A DNA stretch of 7,063 nucleotides, taken from positions 1 to 7,063 of the forward strand of contig JARXAU010000114.1 in NCBI GenBank assembly GCA_029865675.1, read 5' to 3'. The notes under the pieces are model-generated. The model had not been told where the DNA came from. It ran no database searches and worked only from the letters and a program-made list of their open reading frames with translations. Source of the DNA: Rhodoferax sp. (GTDB taxonomy: Bacteria > Pseudomonadota > Gammaproteobacteria > Burkholderiales > Burkholderiaceae_C). The first letter of the stretch is position 1, and each line of letters opens with the position of its first letter. Positions 1-5,224 of the stretch are shown piece after piece. The translations under genes and the position numbers were made by a program.

Positions 1-92
1 ACAGGCCTGAGAAATGACCGGTTGCAGCCCCCAGGAGGCGTAATTGACGCTGGCGTTTCACAAGGTGGGACATATTCGCTTATGCCTAGCTC
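1..92. other. Left-edge stretch downstream of the MFS gene, unassigned
   Basis: No gene can be named here. One plus-strand frame is open from base 1 to a TGA at 112-114, and one minus-strand frame is also open to the window edge. Neither translation resembles a family I recognise, and the plus frame would run into the tail of the MFS gene. The stretch may be intergenic or the last codons of a neighbour lying outside the window. No convincing terminator hairpin with a T run follows the MFS stop. Confidence 0.3.
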
Positions 93-1490
93 TCAAACTG
101 AGTTTTGGACATGATCCCTTGGTCTTTTCAGTCCGAATGCAATCGGCAGCATGACGAGCATGCTCAGCCCTAGGGCAAGATAAGCGTGGCTAAATCCGGT
201 CAGCCCTCCGCCTTCAAAGTCAGCAATGGCGCTAATGCAAGTTACAGCCAACAGCGTCCCCACCGCATTGAAAATATTGATCAGTCCTTGGGCCGTGCCG
301 CGCAGGGCAGGCGGTGCCTCATCGATCGCAACGGAGCGCAGTGCGCCGCTGACCACCACACCCAGGCCAATACCCACCAGTACAGACGCCACCACGAAGG
401 CGGTAAGCCCGGTCTGTGGCACTGCGCTTTGCAGGTATCCCAGCGTTAGCAGTCCAAAACCAAAGATCACCAGGTTGCGAGCACCCAGACGGGTCAGCAG
501 CCTTCCTGCCGCCATGGAGCCCACCATGGAGCACAGCACCAAAGGCAGCAGTGCCAAGCCCGCGTGCTCGACGCTAACGCCATAAGCCAGCGTAGCAATA
601 GTGGTCAAAAACACGATGCCACCCATGGAGAACCCCACCCCCAGTGTTAGCACATAGACACAAGCCAGTTGCCGGTGTGCAAACAGCTCAATCGGAATCA
701 GCGCTTGCGGCTGTCGTTTTTCAATGGCTACCAAAGCGGCCAGCAGTAGGCCACTGGCGGCCAGAAACCAGGGCCACAGCAGCATCCCAGTGGCCGAGTC
801 AGGCAGGCGCGAAATACCCATCACCAAACACAGCAGAAACAATAAAGTAACGGCAATACCCGCCGTGTCGATGGGGCCTGGTGCGGCGTCGGTGCGCTGG
901 CGCGGCAGGCTGCGGGCCCCCAGCCACAGCACGACCAGAGCGACGGGAATATTTACCAAAAACAGCCAGCGCCAGCCCAGCGTAGATGTGAGGACCGTGG
1001 CCAGTGGCGGCCCGAGCACAAAGGCCATGCCGTGGGTGGCACCAATCAGCCCCAAAATACGACCCCGCCGCTCGGCTGTGAACACATCACCAATTACTGC
1101 ACTGGCCACCGGCGCAATGCCCCCTGCGCCTATGCCCTGGATGGCACGGCTTACCAGCAGCAGGTCAAAGCTGGGTGCGGCGGCAATACATAAGGAGCCG
1201 ATGGCGAAAAGCGCCACGCTGGCCAGATACACCGGACGGCGACCATGGCGGTCGCTGAAGTAAGCCATCAGCGCCGTGCTGCACATCGAACTCAGGGAAA
1301 AGACGGTGGACAGCAGGCCAGCGGTGCGGTTGTCGATACCAAAGGCTTCACGCAATGCAGGCAGGACTGGCCCCACGATGGCGGAATCAAGTGCTGCCAT
1401 GAAGACCCCGACAAAAAGCACTTGCACTAGGCGGCGTTGTGCGGTGTCAGCAACAGTCAAGGTAGTTGGAGCTTGGGTCTGCTGGCTCAT
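93..1490 (-). CDS. MFS transporter, DHA2-like 14-helix drug/proton antiporter
   Basis: This 465-residue inner-membrane transporter probably exports small toxic molecules in exchange for protons. Residues are numbered from the ATG at 1490-1488. Helix 1 contains AALDSAIVGPVLP, the usual D-(S/T)-xIV signature of DHA-type exporters. SDRHGRRPVY after helix 2 is MFS motif A. Helix 5 has the glycine/proline antiporter motif C (ATHGMAFVLGPPLA), and WRWLFLVNIPVA begins helix 6. About 14 hydrophobic segments can be counted, with two extra between the halves, which fits DHA2 rather than 12-helix DHA1. The reading frame extends 29 codons upstream to a GTG at 1577. That extension is basic and polar (RHKSARKQRKND), unlike an MFS N-terminus, so MSQQTQAP is preferred, although no good Shine-Dalgarno precedes it. 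The gene stands alone on its strand and diverges from the DUF4149 gene. The substrate cannot be told from sequence. Confidence 0.9.
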   Translation of the reverse strand: MSQQTQAPTTLTVADTAQRRLVQVLFVGVFMAALDSAIVGPVLPALREAFGIDNRTAGLLSTVFSLSSMCSTALMAYFSDRHGRRPVYLASVALFAIGSLCIAAAPSFDLLLVSRAIQGIGAGGIAPVASAVIGDVFTAERRGRILGLIGATHGMAFVLGPPLATVLTSTLGWRWLFLVNIPVALVVLWLGARSLPRQRTDAAPGPIDTAGIAVTLLFLLCLVMGISRLPDSATGMLLWPWFLAASGLLLAALVAIEKRQPQALIPIELFAHRQLACVYVLTLGVGFSMGGIVFLTTIATLAYGVSVEHAGLALLPLVLCSMVGSMAAGRLLTRLGARNLVIFGFGLLTLGYLQSAVPQTGLTAFVVASVLVGIGLGVVVSGALRSVAIDEAPPALRGTAQGLINIFNAVGTLLAVTCISAIADFEGGGLTGFSHAYLALGLSMLVMLPIAFGLKRPRDHVQNSV

Positions 1491-1608
1491 CAAAGCGACT
1501 GGATTAGGCGGATCATTTTTTCGTTGTTTGCGCGCAGACTTGTGACGTAATTGAAAGCCACATCCTCGTAAAGCCACAGGAGTGCGTTGATTTTCCTCAA
1601 TTTTGGGT

Positions 1609-1668
1609 CAGTAACACGCAGCAACACAGTTGCTGGTGATTCTTGCACTTCAAAAAAACGCGTTACTG
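1609..1668. promoter_or_regulatory. Candidate operator array: four CAGYAAC half-sites
   Basis: Four copies of CAG(T/C)AAC lie in the MFS/DUF4149 divergent region: plus orientation at 1609-1615 and 1619-1625, inverted at 1629-1635 and 1662-1668. Copies 2 and 3 form a perfect 7-bp dyad with a 3-base centre (CAGCAACACAGTTGCTG, 1619-1635). Copies 1 and 4 form an outer inverted repeat of 10 bp with one mismatch (CAGTAACACG, 1609-1618; CGCGTTACTG, 1659-1668). The first three start exactly 10 bp apart, so they lie on one face of the helix. This is typical of binding by a dimeric repressor or activator. The regulator is not encoded in the window. A fifth match inside the MFS coding start (1448-1454) is probably chance. 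Confidence 0.5.
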
Positions 1669-1683
1669 GGCAAACTTGAGCTC

Positions 1684-1712
1684 TTGGAAAGCCTTCGTTC
1701 CCCGACGTTAAT
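1684..1712 (+). promoter_or_regulatory. Candidate sigma-70 promoter for the DUF4149 gene
   Basis: TTGGAA (1684-1689) matches the -35 consensus at 4 of 6 positions. GTTAAT (1707-1712) matches the -10 consensus at 4 of 6. The spacer is the ideal 17 bp. Transcription would start near 1719, leaving a leader of about 33 bases before the ATG at 1752. The CAGYAAC array ends 15 bp upstream of the -35 box. Confidence 0.35.
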
Positions 1713-1739
1713 GCAACCTCTTTAAGCTAGCCCGATTTG

Positions 1740-1745
1740 AAGGAA
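1740..1745 (+). promoter_or_regulatory. Ribosome binding site deciding the DUF4149 start
   Basis: AAGGAA ends 6 bases before the ATG at 1752. An in-frame TTG at 1737 would put this Shine-Dalgarno inside the coding region, so the ATG is the likely start. Confidence 0.7.
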
Positions 1746-1751
1746 CGTGAC

Positions 1752-2162
1752 ATGGTTGGCTCTTTCTCGCACGTGGCAAGCGTTTTGGTCGTTGCTTGGC
1801 TGTTCGGCGGCATGCTGCTTTTCTCAGCAGGATTTGCTGCCTTCTTGTTCAAGTTCTTGCCTCCCACCGAGGCTCGCATGCTGATTAGGAACGCATTTCC
1901 GCCGTTTTACATGTTTGTCATCTTGTCCTCGGGACTGGTCGCGGCGTTGACTTTTCGTTCGGATTCGTTCATCGCAGCAGTGATGGCTTTCGTGGCGTTG
2001 ACCACGGTTGCTGCGCGGCAATTACTGATGCCTGCGATCAACCGAGCCACTGATGCGGGCTTGAGAAAGCGCTTCGTGTACTTGCATGGATTTTCTGTTC
2101 TTCTTACCTTGGGGCATATTGTTCTGGCTGCTATGGTCTTGGTTCGCATGGTCAATAAATAA
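1752..2162 (+). CDS. DUF4149 (TMEM205-like) small integral membrane protein
   Basis: This 136-residue inner-membrane protein belongs, by eye, to the DUF4149/TMEM205-like family, whose molecular function is not established. Four hydrophobic segments are visible, at about residues 8-34, 51-68, 72-88 and 112-134. The family's typical landmarks are present: a Gly-Gly pair in the first helix (WLFGGMLLFS), the AFPPFYMF turn before helix 2, and the conserved hydrophilic stretch LLMPAINRATDAGLRKRF leading to LHGFSVLL before the last helix. The length is normal for the family. The start is set by the AAGGAA ribosome site. The HNH-family gene starts 24 bases after its stop, so the two are probably cotranscribed. 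Codon use is less G/C-biased than in the genes to the right. Family assignment is fairly secure, but no function is claimed. Confidence 0.8.
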   Translation: MVGSFSHVASVLVVAWLFGGMLLFSAGFAAFLFKFLPPTEARMLIRNAFPPFYMFVILSSGLVAALTFRSDSFIAAVMAFVALTTVAARQLLMPAINRATDAGLRKRFVYLHGFSVLLTLGHIVLAAMVLVRMVNK

Positions 2163-2171
2163 CCATTAGCC

Positions 2172-2178
2172 AGAGGAG
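2172..2178 (+). promoter_or_regulatory. Ribosome binding site for the HNH gene (GTG start)
   Basis: AGAGGAG ends 8 bases before the GTG at 2187. This supports use of the non-ATG start, because the next in-frame ATG is far downstream, inside the nuclease motif. Confidence 0.65.
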
Positions 2179-2186
2179 CCGCAGCA

Positions 2187-2543
2187 GTGTCCAAGGGGCG
2201 CATCAAGCGTCTTCAGTCGGAAGCGCGCACGCAAGCGCAGCAAGCGAAGGTCGCGGAGCTTGCAGTTTGCGCGCTCTGCGATCGCTCAATTCCACCAGCG
2301 CTGCGAGATGCACACCACTTGATTCCTAAGTCCCGCGGCGGTGTGATCACCGTTGATATGCACCGCGCGTGCCACAAGCAAATTCACGCTTTGTTTACGG
2401 AAACAGAGTTGGCCAGAAACTACGCCAGTCCACAGGCGCTGCGGGTGCATCCAGAAATGGCGCGATTTATCTCCTGGGTAAAAGACAAGCCCACCGAATT
2501 CAATCCACCCGCACGGCGCAGCCGAAGCAAGGGACAGTTGTGA
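2187..2543 (+). CDS. HNH endonuclease-family protein, small standalone
   Basis: This 118-residue soluble protein starts at GTG. A basic, Gln/Ala-rich helix (residues 1-25) precedes a zinc-knuckle HNH core. The pair C28-x2-C31 (VCALCDRS) and the pair C62-H63 with H67 (RACHKQIH) should hold the structural zinc. H43-H44 in DAHHLIPKSRGG carries the catalytic ββα-metal histidine. The tail has the motifs usual in this bacterial subfamily: ELARNYASPQALRVHPE followed by FISWVKDKPTEFNP. It ends in a basic stretch (ARRSRSKG) that may touch nucleic acid. The middle Asn of a textbook HNH motif is not obvious: D57 or H59 occupies that region. That seems usual for the subfamily, but activity is not assured. 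Known HNH proteins of this type are annotated as endonucleases without a defined biological role. No methylase or restriction partner is adjacent, so a restriction system is not supported. It follows the DUF4149 gene by 24 bases. Confidence 0.82.
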   Translation: MSKGRIKRLQSEARTQAQQAKVAELAVCALCDRSIPPALRDAHHLIPKSRGGVITVDMHRACHKQIHALFTETELARNYASPQALRVHPEMARFISWVKDKPTEFNPPARRSRSKGQL

Positions 2544-2567
2544 TCCCAGGTGTAACTTTGGTGTAAA
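2538..2567 (+). promoter_or_regulatory. Weak candidate promoter for the adhesin-E gene
   Basis: TTGTGA (2538-2543, overlapping the HNH stop codon) and TGTAAA (2562-2567) each match sigma-70 boxes at 4 of 6 positions, with an 18-bp spacer. A direct repeat of GGTGTAA (2549-2555 and 2560-2566, 11 bp apart) overlaps the spacer and the -10 box. If used, this promoter would give the secreted protein a leader of roughly 70 bases and uncouple it from the HNH gene. Confidence 0.25.
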
Positions 2568-2627
2568 ACCCGGCCTCAGCGGTCTTGCTGCTTGCTTCAA
2601 GTTGCAGCGCCCGGACCGTCGCCCTTT

Positions 2628-2633
2628 GGAAGG
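2628..2633 (+). promoter_or_regulatory. Ribosome binding site deciding a TTG start
   Basis: GGAAGG ends 7 bases before the TTG at 2641. The longer frame beginning at TTG 2602 has no such site and would put 13 unneeded residues in front of the signal peptide. Confidence 0.65.
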
Positions 2634-2640
2634 CATTATT

Positions 2641-3117
2641 TTGAAGAAAACTACTTTCTCCTTGCGCACCCGATGGACCCGTTGCGCCTGCGTTTTTGCC
2701 TTTCTGGCGCTCCCGATTTCATTTGCCCACGCCCAATGGAGCATCTTGACGCTCAATAGTGATAGATCGGTCACTATTTGGGTTGAATCCAAATCCATGC
2801 AACGGCGCGGTGACTATCTTTTTGCCTGGGTTATTTACGACCGGGATGGCCCGGCCGAGGACGGGGCTATGTCTTCCAAAGCATTGAACCAGTACGACTG
2901 TGAAAACCGCCAGGCGCGCACATGGCGGCAAAGTTTGTACACAAAGTCGATGGCCGGCGGCGAAAAATTACCGCCTAAAAACACTGCGCAATGCGAGGCC
3001 GGTGACTCGCTTGACATACAGCTCGATGATCAATGCGCGCAGGCCTGGAAACCGATTCTCACAAGAACAACCGGCGCGGATATTTTGAAAGCTTTGTGCG
3101 TCGGAAAAGCCGTTTGA
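2641..3117 (+). CDS. Surface-adhesin E-like secreted protein
   Basis: This 158-residue exported protein starts at TTG. A classical signal peptide is visible: MKK and several arginines, then a hydrophobic core around residues 15-28 (CACVFAFLALPISF), with a likely signal peptidase I cut after AHA (residues 29-31), giving a mature protein that begins QW. The mature part resembles the surface-adhesin E domain common in Betaproteobacteria. It has a starting Trp, a charged strand with VTIWVESKS, YLFAWVIYD, the YDCENR strand containing C87, and a final KALC with C153. C87 and C153 probably form the family's disulfide, and C118 and C132 may form another. The family name comes from the Haemophilus adhesin protein E, but most members are uncharacterised periplasmic or surface proteins, so host adhesion should not be assumed. 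It ends 53 bases from the convergent carboxylase gene. Confidence 0.72.
   Translation: MKKTTFSLRTRWTRCACVFAFLALPISFAHAQWSILTLNSDRSVTIWVESKSMQRRGDYLFAWVIYDRDGPAEDGAMSSKALNQYDCENRQARTWRQSLYTKSMAGGEKLPPKNTAQCEAGDSLDIQLDDQCAQAWKPILTRTTGADILKALCVGKAV
2755..2778. repeat. Perfect 8-bp inverted repeat inside the adhesin-E gene
   Basis: AATAGTGA (2755-2762) and TCACTATT (2771-2778) are separated by 8 bases. The dyad lies just after the signal peptide coding region. It could be an intragenic operator or a small mRNA hairpin (8 bp, A/T-rich). No T run follows, so it is not a typical terminator. Confidence 0.4.
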
Positions 3118-3170
3118 CACTTGTTTGCCCCGGCGGGCAGTTCCCGTCCGCTTTGGGTCTGCGCCTAGCC

Positions 3171-5045
3171 TCACCAGCTGTCAATCGCTGCGCCGCGCAG
3201 TTCAGCCACCCGCCCAGCAGCCAAGCCGCGCAGCAGCCAAGCGCGGGTGTCGGCCGGGTCAATCACCGCGTCAATCTCCAGGTTGCTGGCCATGGCAAGG
3301 GCGCTCCCGTTTTCTACCTGCTGCGCCAGCAGCTGCGCAAACAAGGCGTCGCGCGCGGCACCCTCGGCCACGGCGTCGAGTTCTTTCTTAAACCCCAGGC
3401 GCACCGCGCCTTCTAGGCCCATGGCGCCAAACTCGGCGCTGGGCCAGGCCACGGTGCACAGCGGCGCGTGAAAGCCGCCAGCCGTCATAGCCATCGCGCC
3501 CAGGCCGTAGCCCTTGCGCAGCACCACGCTCAAAAACGGCACGCGCAGGTGGGCAGCCGCCACAAACATGCGGCTCACATGGCGCACCTGCGCCGTGGCC
3601 TCGGTATCCGGCCCCACCATAAAGCCCGGCGTGTCCACCAGGCTGACCAGCGGCAGGCCGTGGGCGTTGCACAGTTGCATAAAGCGCGCGGCCTTGTCTG
3701 CCGCGTCCGCGTCAATCGCGCCGCCCAGGTGCTGCGGGTTGTTGGCCAGCACGCCCACCGCGCGGCCCTCGATGCGCGCCAACGCGGTGTGAATGCCCAC
3801 GCCAAAGCCGCTGCGCAGCTCCAGCACGCTGCCCGCGTCGGCTAGCCCGTGCAGGGCGGCGCGGGTGTCGTAGACGCGCAGGCGGTTCTCAGGCACCACG
3901 GCACGCAGCGCCAGTGCGTCGGGCGCCTGCCAGGAGGTGGTGGCCACGCCGGTGAAAAAGCCCAGGTAGTGCTTGGCGGCGGCCACGGCCTGCGCCTCGT
4001 CGTCCACCAAGATGTCGATCACGCCGTTGGCATGCTGCACGGGGCTGGGGCCAATCTGCTCGGGCGTGAACACGCCCAGGCCGCCGCCTTCGACCATGGC
4101 CGGGCCACCCATGCCAATGTTGCTGCCGCGCGTGGCAATCACCACATCGCAGCAGCCCAAAAGCGCAGCGTTGCCAGCAAAGCAGCGCCCGGCCGCAATG
4201 CCCAGCACCGGCACCTGGCCGTTCAGGCGCGCAAAGCTGGCAAAGGTGGCCACGTGCAAACCCGCCACGATGGGCATGTCCACATCGCCCGGTCGTCCGC
4301 CGCCCCCTTCGGCAAACAAGATGACCGGAAGCTTGTGCTCCAGCGCCAGCACTAGCATGCGGTCGGTCTTTTGGTGGTTGCGCATGCCCTGGGTGCCCGC
4401 CAGCACGGTGGCGTCATAGGCCATCACCACGCAGGGCGCGCCGCCCACGGTGGCGGTGCCGCACACCATGCCGTCGGCCGGGGTGTTGCGCACCAGGTCG
4501 TCTTGGCTGCGGCGCTGGCTTTGTGCGGCCACGGCCAGTGCGCCGTACTCTGAAAAGCTGCCAGCGTCGCACAGGTCGGCCAAGTTTTCGCGCGCGGTGC
4601 GCAGGCCCAGCGCGTGGCGTTTGGCTACGGCGGCGGGGCGGTTCGCGTCCAGGGTAAAGGCGTGGCGGGCCAAGACGCGGGCCAGATCGGGGCGCAGGGG
4701 TGTTGAATTTTCGGCGGCGGCCACCGGATCTGCCACGCTTTGCGCTGGCGGTGTGGTGGGAGAAAGCGGCGTGTGCAGAGGGCTGGGCTTTACCGCTTTG
4801 GAGCTTGGCGGCGCGGCGCTTGCAGTGGCGCGGCGCTGCATCACCAGCAACACGTCACCCTGCGCCACCGCCTCGCCCACTGCAAAAAAGCATTCCTGCA
4901 CCACGCCCTCCTGCGGCGCCAGCACCTCGTGCTCCATTTTCATGGCTTCTAGAACCAAGAGCACTTGCCCCGTGTGCACTGTGTCGCCGGCGCCGACCAG
5001 CAGATGGGCGATGTGGGCTTGGAGCGGGGCGCGTAGTTCGAACAT
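3171..5045 (-). CDS. Biotin carrier-carboxyltransferase fusion (acyl-CoA carboxylase subunit)
   Basis: A 624-residue protein from the ATG at 5045, or 643 from an in-frame TTG at 5102. Neither start has a clear Shine-Dalgarno; the ATG is preferred because FELRAPL begins the first β-strand of the biotinyl domain. Numbering follows the longer form. Residues 20-90 form a biotin-carrier domain with EAMKMEH (Lys55 biotinylated). Residues 91-135 are an Ala/Pro-rich flexible linker. Residues 140-643 are a complete carboxyltransferase of the PccB/MccB type. Its N-half has AEGGGGRPGD (264-273) and GGPAMVEGGGLG (332-343). Its C-half has ANNPQHLGGAID, VDTPGFMVGPDTE (489-501) and RKGYGLGAMAM (529-539). 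It should move carboxyl groups from biotin to an acyl-CoA in the cytosol. Biotin carboxylase is missing and no such gene lies in the window. In PCC/MCC enzymes the carrier is normally joined to biotin carboxylase instead, so this layout is unusual. The acyl substrate is unknown. Confidence 0.88.
   Translation of the reverse strand: MFELRAPLQAHIAHLLVGAGDTVHTGQVLLVLEAMKMEHEVLAPQEGVVQECFFAVGEAVAQGDVLLVMQRRATASAAPPSSKAVKPSPLHTPLSPTTPPAQSVADPVAAAENSTPLRPDLARVLARHAFTLDANRPAAVAKRHALGLRTARENLADLCDAGSFSEYGALAVAAQSQRRSQDDLVRNTPADGMVCGTATVGGAPCVVMAYDATVLAGTQGMRNHQKTDRMLVLALEHKLPVILFAEGGGGRPGDVDMPIVAGLHVATFASFARLNGQVPVLGIAAGRCFAGNAALLGCCDVVIATRGSNIGMGGPAMVEGGGLGVFTPEQIGPSPVQHANGVIDILVDDEAQAVAAAKHYLGFFTGVATTSWQAPDALALRAVVPENRLRVYDTRAALHGLADAGSVLELRSGFGVGIHTALARIEGRAVGVLANNPQHLGGAIDADAADKAARFMQLCNAHGLPLVSLVDTPGFMVGPDTEATAQVRHVSRMFVAAAHLRVPFLSVVLRKGYGLGAMAMTAGGFHAPLCTVAWPSAEFGAMGLEGAVRLGFKKELDAVAEGAARDALFAQLLAQQVENGSALAMASNLEIDAVIDPADTRAWLLRGLAAGRVAELRGAAIDSW
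3215..3242. repeat. 12-bp direct repeat in the end of the carboxylase gene
   Basis: CAGCAGCCAAGC occurs at 3215-3226 and 3231-3242, separated by CGCG. The 16-bp period is not a multiple of three, so the copies are read in different frames. It probably reflects Leu/Ala codon bias (AWLLRGLAAG) and is a possible slippage site. Confidence 0.5.
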
Positions 5046-5099
5046 GTTGGTGTGGCCTAGTGGCGGAAACAGGTCAAAAGGGATGTCAACGAAGAGGCG

Positions 5100-5136
5100 C
5101 AAGCGCTTGGCCAGTATAGGAATCGCCGACCAAGCG
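5100..5136. promoter_or_regulatory. CAAGCG half-site cluster in the BCCP-CT/asparaginase divergent region
   Basis: CAAGCGCTTG (5100-5109) is a perfect 10-bp palindrome. A further CCAAGCG at 5130-5136 forms a 7-bp inverted repeat with CGCTTGG at 5104-5110. The two CAAGCG copies in the same orientation begin 31 bp apart, about three helical turns. Between them on the minus strand lies TATACT (5118 to 5113), a good -10 match for the carboxylase gene, though with no convincing -35. This arrangement fits a regulator acting at the carboxylase promoter and perhaps on the divergent asparaginase-arginase pair. If that -10 is used, transcription begins near 5106. This favours translation from the ATG at 5045 over the TTG at 5102. 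Confidence 0.4.
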
Positions 5137-5224
5137 AGGGGGTATGCTTGTCGTTCGGGCGACCGGGCCAGACAAGGCGCCCCGCCCGCCCAAGACCCAA
5201 TTAACGCCCAAAGAAACCACCCGT

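Noticed and set aside
724..1263. 179-codon plus-strand frame inside the MFS gene
   Set aside because: It is antisense to clear transporter motifs (motif A, motif C), and the translation looks random.
1524..1577. GTG start and short leader frame upstream of the MFS gene
   Set aside because: The GTG extension adds a basic non-membrane segment. A possible 16-codon leader peptide in another frame has its ribosome site directly against the ATG with no spacing.
2187..2543. Restriction-modification or homing-endonuclease system
   Set aside because: No methyltransferase, specificity subunit, intron or intein is adjacent. Only a lone small HNH protein is present.
3126..3139. TGCCC/GGGCA hairpin between the convergent adhesin-E and carboxylase genes
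   Set aside because: The stem is only 5 bp with a 4-base loop, and no T run follows on either strand, so a terminator call is not supported.
3171..5045. Housekeeping acetyl-CoA carboxylase AccA/AccD
   Set aside because: The two carboxyltransferase halves are in one chain in the PccB order, there is no AccD zinc ribbon, and a carrier domain is attached.
5144..5224. Upstream ATG extension of the asparaginase
   Set aside because: The 27 added residues are Arg/Pro/Lys-rich and not found in the family, and the start lies inside the likely promoter region.
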